Assembly: GCF_014204755.1 (NCBI RefSeq)
Contig: NZ_JACHLZ010000001.1
Coordinates: 248,001-312,000, forward strand
Source of the DNA: Brachybacterium aquaticum
GTDB lineage: Bacteria; Actinomycetota; Actinomycetes; Actinomycetales; Dermabacteraceae
DNA: 64,000 nt
Reading direction: 5' to 3'
Of this stretch, positions 1 to 8,270 are shown piece by piece (position 1 is the first letter of the stretch; every line of letters starts with the position of its first letter). Under the pieces are notes generated by a model. The model had not been told where the DNA came from. It searched no databases and was given only the letters and a program-made list of their open reading frames with translations. Both the position numbers and the translations under genes were made by a program.

Positions 1-183
1 GAGCTCCCGGCGGCGGCCGGCGCGGGCGCCGACGAGGGTGATGTCCTCCCCCTCCGCCTCGAGGACCACGGCGCGCTCGCCGATTACCGGTCGCCACACC
101 GCGGCGGAGAAGGTCTGTTCCCAGAGAGTCGCGCGCGAGGCGTCGGCGATGTGTTGGAGAGCGAGGGGCTTCAGGGTCGCCAT
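1..183 (-). CDS. Partial CDS leaving left edge, unknown function
   Basis: Only the first 61 codons are present; the frame is open to the left edge. The ATG at 183 is preceded on the minus strand by a purine-rich GGAGAGAG ribosome site. The visible N-terminus starts MATLKPLALQHIADASRAT and shows no signal peptide, membrane segment or motif that I recognise. It is divergent from the SMC-like gene, with 241 bp between them. That gap holds a strong PHO-box candidate oriented toward this gene, so a role in the phosphate-starvation response is possible. Function is unknown and full length cannot be judged. Confidence 0.6.
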   Translation of the reverse strand, partial: MATLKPLALQHIADASRATLWEQTFSAAVWRPVIGERAVVLEAEGEDITLVGARAGRRREL

Positions 184-339
184 GGAGGATGCTCTCTCCT
201 CGAGCCGGGGCCGGGAGGCGCCTCCTGCATGGGCCCTCCTCCACGGTCGCGGCCGCCGCGCCCCGCTCGCGGCAGATCGTTGGACGGGGAAGAGTGCACG
301 ACCCCGCTCCGCCTCGGCGCCGCGGTTCGTCGTGGCGTG

Positions 340-369
340 ACTATATCAAGGTGAACGGAAGGTGAACGG
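340..369 (-). promoter_or_regulatory. Candidate PHO-box promoter for the left-edge gene
   Basis: Read on the minus strand, 369-348 contains two perfect adjacent 11-bp copies of CCGTTCACCTT. After two bases comes TATAGT (345-340), a good -10 box. Adjacent 11-bp GTTCACC repeats are the known PhoP operator pattern of actinomycetes, and here they occupy the -35 position. The implied leader to the ATG at 183 is about 150 nt. The same site lies about 55-75 bp upstream of the divergent gene at 425, so it could affect both. Confidence 0.6.
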
Positions 370-424
370 GGGGAGACGCGTCGCGCGAGTCGTGGGACCG
401 CCCGCTCCTTAGTACGCTTCCCGG

Positions 425-3400
425 GTGACCACCACGAGCGAGACCGCACAGGACGGACTGGACCTGCCCGGCATCACCGCCGACGTGCGGGAGACGGGCG
501 CGGCGACCGATCCCGACCATCCGCACCCCGGGCAGTGGCGCCTGAACCATGTGCAGGTCTCCAACTGGGGCACCTTCCACGGCACCCACGACCTGGCGAT
601 CTCGTCGAAGGGCTTCTTCCTCACCGGCGGGCCCGGCACCGGCAAGTCCACGCTCCTGGATGCGATCAGCGCCCTGCTCACCCCGCCGCGCACCCTGCAG
701 TTCAACGCCGCCGCGTCCGACGCCGGCCCGAACCGCTCCAAGTACCGCCGCACCGTGGCCAGCTACGTGCGCGGCGCCTGGGCCATGCACTACGACCAGG
801 CCACCGGTGAGTTCAGCCAGGAGGTGCTGCGCGAGAAGACCACCCTGTCGGTGCTCACCCTGCGCTACGGCGACGGCATGGGCGGCACCGTCCAACTCTC
901 GCGCCTGCTGCTGCTCCACGCCGGCCACTCCGCGGACAGCGACGTCAAGAGCCTCTACGTCATCGCGCGCAAGCCCCTGGACGTCACCGACCTGCGCCAG
1001 TTCGTCTCCACCCAGATCGAGGGCAAGGCGCTCGAGGCCGCCCACCCCGGCACCGAGACCTTCCGCCAGTTCCGGGAGTACCGCGCCGCCTTCTGCCAGA
1101 TCCTCGGGATCCCGGACGAGAAGGCGCTGGGCCTGCTGCACAAGATCCAGTCCGCCAAGGAGCTCGGTGACGTCAACGCCCTCCTGCGCGACTACATGCT
1201 CGACCAGCCGCGCACCTTCGAGCTGGCCGACCAGGCCCTCGCCAACTTCCACAACCTCTCCGAGGTGTACGAGGCGCTGGTGACCGCCCGCGAGCAGCGC
1301 GACCTGCTGCGCGGCCTGCGCACCAACCACGAGGACTGGTCCGCGATGCGCGAGCGCGGCGGGGAGCTCGTGGACCGCAGGGCCGACATCGACGTGTTCG
1401 CCGCCCAGCACCTGGTGCGCCTGCTCGGGGACGAGACCGGGCGCCTCCAGCTCGAGCGCGACTCCCTCACCGCCCAGCAGCGCCGCCTCACCCAGGACGT
1501 GGCCGAGGCCCGCGCCGACCTCGCCCAGCTCAAGGAGCAGCGCCGCCGTGCCGGCGGCGGCGAGATCGACGACTGGAAGCAGCAGATCGCCGGCCTCGAG
1601 GTCGAGCGGGAGCGGCGCCGCGAGCGCGGCACCGAGTTCGCCGCCCAGCTGGCCACCGTCGAGCTGCGCACCCCGGCGGGGGAGGACATGTTCCTGGCCC
1701 TGCAGCGCGAGGTCGCGCAGCTGCGCGAGTCGCTCGAGCAGGAGGAGAAGGGTGCCGACGCCGCCCGCTGGGAGGCCGAGGCCGCCGTGCGCGAGCTCGG
1801 CGCGGCCCTCCAGCGCACCCGCGAGGAGCTCGCCTCCCTCACCTCCCGCGCCTCCAACCTCCACTCCGAGGACGTGGCCCTGCGCGACCACATCGCCGCC
1901 GAGGTGGGCATCGCTCCCACCGAGCTGCCCTTCGCCGCGGAGCTGCTGCAGGTCCGCACCGGCGAGGAGGAGTGGACCGCCGCGGCCGAGCAGGCGCTGC
2001 GGGGCCTCGCCCGCTCGATCCTGGTGCCCGACCGCGTCTACCGCGAGGTCGCCGCCGTCATCGACCGCACCAAGCTGCGCCGCCGCATCTCCTACAACCG
2101 GGTCAACACCGACCTGCGCCGCCCGGCGAAGAACATCGACCCCCGCTCCCTCGCCGCGAAGCTCGACGTCAAGGACGGCGAGTTCCACGTGTGGCTGTCC
2201 CACGAGATCGCCGCCCGCATGGACTACACCTGCGCGGAGAGCCTCGAGGAGTTCACCCGTCTGAACCGGGCGGTGCTGCGCTCCGGCCAGATCAAGCACT
2301 CCTCCACCCGGCACGAGAAGAACGCCGACCGCCAGATCAACGACCGTTCCCAGTGGGTGCTCGGCTTCGACAACCGCGCCAAGCGTGCCGTGTTCGAGCA
2401 GGAGCGCACCCGCGCCGAGCAGGCCCTGTTCGAGGCGCAGGCGAAGCGCAAGGACGTCGAGACCGAGCGGGAGCGGCGCCGCGAACGGCTCTACGCCCTG
2501 CAGTCCATCAGCTCTGTCACCTGGGACGACATCGACGCCGCCTCCGTCGCACGGCGCGTGGCGAACCTGCGCGACATGGTCCGCGCCGCCGAGGACGGCT
2601 CCGCCGCGCTCACCGAGCTCGCCCGCCAGATCGACGACGTCGAGGCGTCCATCGCCGCCAGCGACGAGGAGCTGCTCGAGGTGGTGCGCAGCGCCGGCAA
2701 GATCGCCGAGCAGGCCGAGCGCGCCGACGAGCGCCTGGCCGAGGCGAAGGAGCGCATCGAGGGCTCGAGCCTCGACCCCGCGGTGGAGCAGGAGCTCGCC
2801 GAGCGCTTCGCCGCGATCGCGCCGACGCTCGTGCTGTCCACCATCGACCAGGTCACCAAGGACGCCTCGGCGACCCTGGACGCCGAGCTGATGGACCTCA
2901 CCCGCCGCACCTCCCGCGCCGAGGAGGACATGCGCACCGCCATGCGCGAGTTCTCCCGCCGCTGGCCCGCCCAGGCCGGGGACACCGCCCCCACCCTCGA
3001 GGGGGCCGAGGACTACCTCGCGATCCTCCAGCGGATCGAGGAGGAGAAGCTGCCCGAGGTCGAGGACCGCTTCTTCGAGTTCTTCACCGGCAACACCCTC
3101 GGCGACGTGCAGGCCCTCGCCACCGCGATCGCCCGCGAGCCCGCCGAGATCCGCAAGCGCCTCCAGCGCATCAACGCCCTGCTCGCCCAGGTCGAGTTCC
3201 ACTCCGGCCGCTACCTGCAGCTGTCCATGCGCCCCGTGCACCTCGCGGCGCTGGACGAGTTCAAGCGGGCGCTCGAGGAGGCGGTCGCGGACACCGCCCT
3301 GAACGACATCTCCCGCGACCGCGACCTCGCCGAGGAGCGGTTCCTCTCCCTGCGCCACCTCATGGACCTCATCGGCGCCGCCCGCACCCGCGACGACCAG

Positions 3401-3832
3401 GTCTCCCGCGTGATCCTGGACGTGCGACGCCACGTCCACTTCCACGCCGAGGAGGTCGACGCGAGCGGCACCGTGGTCCACGCCCACGAGTCCGGCGGCC
3501 CGCTCTCGGGCGGCCAGAACGAGCGCCTGGCCACCTTCTGCCTCGCCGCCGCGCTGCGCTACCAGCTGGCCGGCACCGGCCAGGAGGTGCCCCGATACGC
3601 GCCGATCATCATCGACGAGGCGTTCTCCAAGGGCGCGGGCAAGTTCATCACCGCCGCCATGGAGTCCTTCCGCCACTTCGGCTTCCAGGTCATCCTCGCC
3701 AACCCCGGCAAGAACCCGCAGGCCCTGGCCCCGTTCATCGGCGGCGTGGGCGTGGTCTCCATCCGCCAGGACCGCTACTCCTCCGTCGCCCCGGTCGAGT
3801 TCGTGCCGGTCGAAGAGGGTTCAGAGGGGTGA
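425..3832 (+). CDS. SMC/MukB-like ATPase of the JetC (COG4913) type, apparently orphan
   Basis: 1135 residues from a GTG with no clear Shine-Dalgarno. The N-terminal ATPase half has Walker A GGPGTGKS at 68-75 after a NWGTF strand typical of this family. Two long charged coiled-coil arms (roughly 290-480 and 680-950) flank a globular middle at about 500-680. The C-terminal half carries the ABC signature LSGGQ at about 1027 and Walker B IIIDEA with D1064/E1065. Size and layout match JetC, the SMC subunit of Wadjet plasmid-defence complexes, and MksB-like proteins. The usual JetA, JetB and JetD neighbours are absent: upstream is a divergent gene, downstream a small unknown gene. The active-site motifs look intact, so it is not an obvious pseudogene. 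It could be an orphan SMC-like factor, a remnant of Wadjet, or a subunit whose partners lie elsewhere. Confidence 0.85.
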   Translation: MTTTSETAQDGLDLPGITADVRETGAATDPDHPHPGQWRLNHVQVSNWGTFHGTHDLAISSKGFFLTGGPGTGKSTLLDAISALLTPPRTLQFNAAASDAGPNRSKYRRTVASYVRGAWAMHYDQATGEFSQEVLREKTTLSVLTLRYGDGMGGTVQLSRLLLLHAGHSADSDVKSLYVIARKPLDVTDLRQFVSTQIEGKALEAAHPGTETFRQFREYRAAFCQILGIPDEKALGLLHKIQSAKELGDVNALLRDYMLDQPRTFELADQALANFHNLSEVYEALVTAREQRDLLRGLRTNHEDWSAMRERGGELVDRRADIDVFAAQHLVRLLGDETGRLQLERDSLTAQQRRLTQDVAEARADLAQLKEQRRRAGGGEIDDWKQQIAGLEVERERRRERGTEFAAQLATVELRTPAGEDMFLALQREVAQLRESLEQEEKGADAARWEAEAAVRELGAALQRTREELASLTSRASNLHSEDVALRDHIAAEVGIAPTELPFAAELLQVRTGEEEWTAAAEQALRGLARSILVPDRVYREVAAVIDRTKLRRRISYNRVNTDLRRPAKNIDPRSLAAKLDVKDGEFHVWLSHEIAARMDYTCAESLEEFTRLNRAVLRSGQIKHSSTRHEKNADRQINDRSQWVLGFDNRAKRAVFEQERTRAEQALFEAQAKRKDVETERERRRERLYALQSISSVTWDDIDAASVARRVANLRDMVRAAEDGSAALTELARQIDDVEASIAASDEELLEVVRSAGKIAEQAERADERLAEAKERIEGSSLDPAVEQELAERFAAIAPTLVLSTIDQVTKDASATLDAELMDLTRRTSRAEEDMRTAMREFSRRWPAQAGDTAPTLEGAEDYLAILQRIEEEKLPEVEDRFFEFFTGNTLGDVQALATAIAREPAEIRKRLQRINALLAQVEFHSGRYLQLSMRPVHLAALDEFKRALEEAVADTALNDISRDRDLAEERFLSLRHLMDLIGAARTRDDQVSRVILDVRRHVHFHAEEVDASGTVVHAHESGGPLSGGQNERLATFCLAAALRYQLAGTGQEVPRYAPIIIDEAFSKGAGKFITAAMESFRHFGFQVILANPGKNPQALAPFIGGVGVVSIRQDRYSSVAPVEFVPVEEGSEG

Positions 3833-3890
3833 GCGGGCTGAGCGAGCCGGGTGTGCCCCACGAGGGTTACTGTCCGGTAGCCTGAGTGGG

Positions 3891-3910
3891 GATGGGGAGT
3901 TCTCCCCATC
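3891..3910 (+). terminator. Hairpin downstream of the SMC-like gene
   Basis: GATGGGGAG and CTCCCCATC form a 9-bp inverted repeat around TT, 58 bp after the stop at 3832. There is no T-run, so it could be an intrinsic-type terminator without a U-tract or an operator for the next gene. A TACCCT -10-like box follows at 3933-3938. Confidence 0.4.
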
Positions 3911-4077
3911 GGCAGAACCACCCCCGGTTCGGTACCCTGGCCGCGCCGACCACCGCGATGCGGACACCGCGATGCCGCGGCAGGGCAGGTCGGCGGAGCA
4001 GGGCAGGACGGCAGCACGGGCCGCCGGTGACGGCGGTCGGACGACAGCAGCGCAAGCAGCGGAAGAGGCGATCGAAG

Positions 4078-4587
4078 ATGTCAGCGCTTCCCCGCGAGCC
4101 CGAGGACCGCATCCCCGACCAGGACACCACCCACGGGCGAATCCGCTCCCTGCTCGCCTCGGTCACCGGTGCGCTCCTGGAGGAGCAGCCGGGACTGCTC
4201 TCCTTCCACGATCACCGCCCTGAGCGGGACCGCTCCTCGGGAGAGTCCTGGCGGGGTCTGCAGACCCTCTGCCATGTCAGCGCCCTCCTCGCCTCCGATG
4301 CCGCGCCGGATCCGCGCCCCGGCGCCGCGCACGCCCTGCTCCGCGCGGTCGAGGCGCGCGCGCTGGCCGCGGGCATGCACCGCCGCGCCGTCGAGGAGGG
4401 GCACGGCGGGATCACCGTCTCCTGGCGCGACGACCTCGGCGACCTGCTCGAGGTCGTGGTCGGCGTGCGGGTCGCGGTCCGGGCCATCAGCGCCCCCTTC
4501 CTGCCGGGCTCCCTGCACCCCGTGACCACGACCAGCCCGGTCACCGCGCTCAGTCCGCTGACGCCGCCGCCCCGCCGGGTGCGCTGA
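4078..4587 (+). CDS. Hypothetical protein, 169 aa
   Basis: The start chosen is the ATG at 4078, preceded by GGAAGAGG at about 9 bp; upstream in-frame codons lack a ribosome site. The protein is acidic at the N-terminus, has an alanine-rich helical middle, a WRDDLGDLLEVVVGVRVAV segment that may be a beta hairpin, and a Thr/Pro-rich tail. There is no signal peptide or clear membrane helix, and I do not recognise the family. The last 38 bp overlap the end of the convergent maltokinase gene. A possible promoter (TACCCT at 3933-3938) would give a leader of about 130 nt. Confidence 0.6.
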   Translation: MSALPREPEDRIPDQDTTHGRIRSLLASVTGALLEEQPGLLSFHDHRPERDRSSGESWRGLQTLCHVSALLASDAAPDPRPGAAHALLRAVEARALAAGMHRRAVEEGHGGITVSWRDDLGDLLEVVVGVRVAVRAISAPFLPGSLHPVTTTSPVTALSPLTPPPRRVR

Positions 4588-6031
4588 GGCCGGGTGCGCT
4601 GAGCCTCTCTAGCGCCCCGAGCGGGATCGGCAGCCAGCCCGGCCGGTTCCGCGCCTCGTACAGCGCCTCGTACACCGCCTTGTCCGCCTCGAAGGCGGCG
4701 AGCAGCACCGCGGTCGCCTCGGGCACCCCAGCCCCGTCGGCCGGAGTCCCCTCCGTCCCGGCCCCGCCGGACCACCCCTCGAGGAAGGCGGCCCGGACCG
4801 CGGCGGTCCACTGCGCGGCGTCGGCCCCGTGCTCGAGGGCGACGGCGCCCGCGACGTAGTCCAGGCTGCGCAGCATCCCCGCGACGTCCCGCAGGGGTGA
4901 GTCGGGCAGTGCCCGCTCGGCCAGCGGCCGCAGCGGCTCGCCCTCGAAGTCCAGCAGCACCCAGCCCCGCTCGGGCACCAGCAGCACCTGGCCCAGGTGG
5001 AGATCGCCGTGGATGCGCTGCATGGCGGGCCACGGCACCCCGGCCGCGGCGTCCAGCAGCGACTCCAGGTGCTCGCGATGGGCGGCGACCTGCGGCACCT
5101 CCGCTGCGACCTCCTCGACGCGGCGTCGCATCTGGGCGAGCATGCCGGAGACCATCTGCTCGTCGGCGGCGACGGTGCCGAGCGCGGCGGTGAGGTCGCG
5201 GTGCACCTCGGCGAGGGTGGAGCCCAGGTGCCGGGCCGCCTCGGTGAAGTCCTCCCCGGCCAGGGCCAGGCGCAGCGCCACCCGCCAGGCGTCCTCGACC
5301 CCGGGCAGGAACTCCTGGGCGAACAGGCCATGGGTGCGCAGCCCCGCGGTGCGCACGGTCGCCGAGCCCACCACGGCGGGCACGCGCGTCGAGCCCTGGC
5401 GCGTCAGCGCGCCCTGCAGCACCACATCGGGGTTCTCGCCGTCCTGCAGCACCCGGAACAGCTTCACGATCAGCGGCGATGCGCCCTCGGTCTCCACGAT
5501 CAGGGAGGTGTTGGACTGCTCCCCGGACAGGATCCTGGAGCGCATCGCCCGGCCCAGCGGCAGCGGTGCGTCGGGCGCGGTGCGGTGGGAGGCGAGGCTC
5601 AGGCCCGGCCCCGCGGCGCCGTCACCGGAGACCAGGGTCGCGATGAGCGCGGCGCGACCGTCGGCGTCGCGGGCCGCGTCGTCCACCCGCAGCGGCCCGC
5701 CGGGCACCGCGAGCACGCCCACCTCGGCGCCCTCCTCCCGTGCGGGGGAGGGAGCGTCGGGCCGACGCAGCACGAGCGGCACCTGGTACAGCGCCTCCGC
5801 GCCGTGCTCGAGGCGCACCGCGGCGACGACCAGCACGACCACGTGGTCCGGCGCGACGCGCAGGGTCGCCCAGCCGTCGATCGCGATCGTCGGGGTGCCG
5901 GCCCCCTTGTGGGCGTACCAGCGCTGGGCGGGCATCCAGGCGGCCAGGAGCTCCGGCAGCAGGTCCAGGACCTCGCCCAGCGGCGGCAGGGCGGTCACGT
6001 CGAGCAGGGCGGTGGGGCGCATCTCGTCCAT
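4550..6031 (-). CDS. mak: Maltokinase (maltose-1-phosphate forming)
   Basis: 493 residues. Maltokinase phosphorylates maltose with ATP to maltose 1-phosphate, the donor for GlgE in actinobacterial alpha-glucan synthesis. The N-terminal cap has the family motif QRWYAHKG (36-43). The kinase part is of the aminoglycoside-phosphotransferase type: SGEQSN phosphate loop (169-174), catalytic loop HGDLHLGQ (341-348) and metal-binding DFEGEP (361-366). Usual Mak length is about 450-480, so this is full length. TreS and GlgE, its usual partners, are not in the window, so the gene stands alone. The ATG at 6031 sits 6 nt after a TAGAGT box, suggesting a leaderless mRNA. Confidence 0.9.
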   Translation of the reverse strand: MDEMRPTALLDVTALPPLGEVLDLLPELLAAWMPAQRWYAHKGAGTPTIAIDGWATLRVAPDHVVVLVVAAVRLEHGAEALYQVPLVLRRPDAPSPAREEGAEVGVLAVPGGPLRVDDAARDADGRAALIATLVSGDGAAGPGLSLASHRTAPDAPLPLGRAMRSRILSGEQSNTSLIVETEGASPLIVKLFRVLQDGENPDVVLQGALTRQGSTRVPAVVGSATVRTAGLRTHGLFAQEFLPGVEDAWRVALRLALAGEDFTEAARHLGSTLAEVHRDLTAALGTVAADEQMVSGMLAQMRRRVEEVAAEVPQVAAHREHLESLLDAAAGVPWPAMQRIHGDLHLGQVLLVPERGWVLLDFEGEPLRPLAERALPDSPLRDVAGMLRSLDYVAGAVALEHGADAAQWTAAVRAAFLEGWSGGAGTEGTPADGAGVPEATAVLLAAFEADKAVYEALYEARNRPGWLPIPLGALERLSAPGLSAPGGAAASAD

Positions 6032-6037
6032 GTCGAC

Positions 6038-6043
6038 ACTCTA
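6038..6043 (-). promoter_or_regulatory. -10 box of maltokinase, leaderless start
   Basis: Minus strand TAGAGT, then GTCGAC, then ATG at 6031. The 6-nt spacing would place the transcription start at or beside the A of the start codon. No consensus -35 is visible. Confidence 0.55.
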
Positions 6044-6070
6044 CGGTCGGCCCCGCCGCGCCGTCGCGAC

Positions 6071-6143
6071 TCCGACATCATCACCTCCGACATCATCGCC
6101 TCCGACATCATCGCTCCCGACGTCATCGCCCGTCATCATCGCC
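6071..6143. repeat. 15-bp tandem repeat, four copies plus a partial
   Basis: Units start at 6071, 6086, 6101 and 6116, each a variant of TCCGACATCATCGCC (copy 4 begins CCCGACGTC), with a degenerate shorter copy at 6131-6143. The array lies between the divergent mak and CshA-repeat genes, just upstream of both -10 boxes. Confidence 0.9.
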
Positions 6144-6185
6144 CCGTCGGCGAGCCCGCCCCCGGGGCGTCCCGGGCGGCGTTGC

Positions 6186-6191
6186 TACCCT
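6186..6191 (+). promoter_or_regulatory. -10 box of CshA-repeat protein, leaderless start
   Basis: TACCCT followed by six bases (GGGGCG) and the GTG at 6198. This spacing fixes the GTG as the start, since upstream in-frame codons lie in or before the promoter. Confidence 0.55.
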
Positions 6192-6197
6192 GGGGCG

Positions 6198-8231
6198 GTG
6201 CCCGAGCCGTCGCCCCGCCCCGCGCCCGCGCGCCCGGGCGATCGCGCGCGTCGGGCGCTCCGCCCGCCGCTGAGTCGTCCGCCCCGTCGACCGCTGAGCA
6301 GCCTGCTGCACCGGCCCCTGGGCCGTGTCGCGGCCCTCGCCGCCGCCGGCGCGCTCGCCGCGGTGACCGCGCTGCCCGCCGCCGCGCTCGGCGAGGACGG
6401 CCCCTTCGACTTCCCGGCCGAGACACAGAGCCTCGAGATGATCCCCGGCTCGGTCACGCGCATCCCGCTGCGGGCGCTGGTGCAGGACGACGTCGAGGCC
6501 GAGGTGGACCTCGACGCCGCGCGACTGGCTGTCCCCGAGGACCTCGCGCCGGGTCTGGCGGAGAGGATGCAGCTCGGCACCGACTCCCGCAGCATCGTCG
6601 TCGAGGACGAGGGGACCTGGTCGCTGCTCGGTCAGGACCTCGTGTTCACGCCGCTGGTGGGTGTGGACGGGCCGACGCTCCCGATCTCGCTGACGGTGGG
6701 GAGCCTGCACGACAGCCGTTCGCTGCCGGTCGTGCTCACGCCGGAGCTGCTCGAGCTGGAGGAGATCTCTGTCCACGGCTCCGCTGGTGCCCCCACCGCG
6801 GTGGGCCTGCCGGGGGCAGTCCCGGCCGACGGGACCGTGCGGCTCGAGCTGGCAGGGCTGCCGGCGGGCTCCACGGTGGTCGAGGACGGCAGCCGGGCGA
6901 TCGTCCCCAGCCAGGGCACCTGGCAGCTCTCCGAGGACCGCACCGCCCTCACCCACACCCCGGCAGGTCCCGGGCTCGGCCGGCAGCTCGACCCCGTACG
7001 CCTGGTCGTCGAGGACGAGGAGGGCGCGGTGGAGCGCGCCGCGCGGGTGACCCTCACCGTCCCGATCATCTCCGACCTCGACTGGTCTGCGCCCTACGGG
7101 GAGGACATCGTCTTCGTGGTCGGGGAGGGCCAGCAGTACGTCGACCCCACCACCCTGCGCCTGCAACCCCTCGGCGACCAGGAGTCCTACGAGGCCTCGG
7201 CCGACGGGACGCGCGTGGTCGTCCCCGGGGAGGGCGTGTGGGTGCTGGACCGCACCGCCGCGACCGTCCGCTTCTCGCCGGAGAGCGCGGAGGTCCATCA
7301 GACCGCGCCGATGGGCATCAGCGGCGGGGACGGCGAGGGGGCGACGGCGGCGACGGCCCTGCTGAGCACCGCCTACCCGGTCCTCACCTCCCGCGCCGAG
7401 GCCTCCGCCCCGGGCGCGGAGACCACCTTCGACCTCTCCACCGGCATCCGCGACGTGCGCTCGGACTCCCTGCGCTTCGCCTCCGCCGCCCTGCCGGAGG
7501 GGGCGACCCTCACGGCCGACGACACGGTCCTTGCGGTGCCGGGGGAGGGCATCTGGCGCATCGACCTGGAGAACCGCGCGGTCGTCATGACGCCGCAGGA
7601 CGGCTTCTCCGGCGCGGCGACCCCCGTGCGCGTCACCGCGCGCGGCGTGTATGCGGACAACCCGGTCGAGGCGACGCTCGAGGCGGTCTACTCGCCCGTG
7701 ATCGCCACCCTGCGCGACGACGAGGCCCGCACCCCGCCGGAGCAGACCGTCACCGTGGACGTGCTGGCCAACGACACCGCCGGCAGCGCCGCACAGCCCC
7801 TGGACCCGGCCTCCCTGCGGATCGGGTCCCTCGCGGCGGTGAACGTGTCCGAGCTCGAGGACGGGCGCGGTCAGCGCTTGGTGATCCCGGGGGAGGGGGT
7901 GTTCACGGTGGACGGCAACGGCGCGGTGGCCTTCACCCCGGCTGAGGGCTTCACGGGCCGGACCAGCACCATCGCCTACGACGTCGTGGACAGCGCCGGG
8001 GTCCCCGCCCACGCGAGCCTGGTCGTGGACGTGGACCCGGGGATCACCGTCGGTGCCGAGCAGGGTGCGCAGGTCAGCGGCATCAACAGCCTGCTGGTGG
8101 GGCTCATGCCCTCCGCACCGAGCACCGCCTTCGTGTTCGGCACGATCGTCATGCTGCTGCTCTTCGGCGGGGTCGTCTCGCTGTGGACCGGGACCCGCAT
8201 GGAGGCCGACCGCCGCGACTGGGAGGACTGA
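6198..8231 (+). CDS. Secreted, membrane-anchored CshA-type repeat protein
   Basis: 677 residues from the GTG at 6198. A basic, proline-rich leader of about 42 residues precedes a hydrophobic signal segment (about 43-64) ending in AAALG. The mature part holds five tandem units of about 105 residues, each with a (V/I)xxxG(V/T/I)(W/F) turn (near 134, 235, 342, 447, 562). The last is a clear CshA fibril repeat: VLANDTAG, LDPASLRIG, IPGEGVFTVD, FTPAEGFTG. One membrane helix (about 638-663) and a short charged tail MEADRRDWED anchor it; there is no LPXTG. CshA repeats build adhesive fibrils in streptococci. The role here is probably surface exposure or adhesion, but no ligand can be inferred. It reads divergently from mak. 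Confidence 0.8.
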   Translation: MPEPSPRPAPARPGDRARRALRPPLSRPPRRPLSSLLHRPLGRVAALAAAGALAAVTALPAAALGEDGPFDFPAETQSLEMIPGSVTRIPLRALVQDDVEAEVDLDAARLAVPEDLAPGLAERMQLGTDSRSIVVEDEGTWSLLGQDLVFTPLVGVDGPTLPISLTVGSLHDSRSLPVVLTPELLELEEISVHGSAGAPTAVGLPGAVPADGTVRLELAGLPAGSTVVEDGSRAIVPSQGTWQLSEDRTALTHTPAGPGLGRQLDPVRLVVEDEEGAVERAARVTLTVPIISDLDWSAPYGEDIVFVVGEGQQYVDPTTLRLQPLGDQESYEASADGTRVVVPGEGVWVLDRTAATVRFSPESAEVHQTAPMGISGGDGEGATAATALLSTAYPVLTSRAEASAPGAETTFDLSTGIRDVRSDSLRFASAALPEGATLTADDTVLAVPGEGIWRIDLENRAVVMTPQDGFSGAATPVRVTARGVYADNPVEATLEAVYSPVIATLRDDEARTPPEQTVTVDVLANDTAGSAAQPLDPASLRIGSLAAVNVSELEDGRGQRLVIPGEGVFTVDGNGAVAFTPAEGFTGRTSTIAYDVVDSAGVPAHASLVVDVDPGITVGAEQGAQVSGINSLLVGLMPSAPSTAFVFGTIVMLLLFGGVVSLWTGTRMEADRRDWED

Positions 8232-8270
8232 CTCCCGCTCGCGGGGCGGGCCGCGGGGAGCAGCCCCGGG

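Noticed and set aside
341-3676. 1111-codon minus-strand reading frame opposite the SMC-like gene
   Set aside because: Gly/Val/Leu/Glu-rich translation without motifs; it is the GC-driven antisense frame of a gene with intact ATPase motifs.
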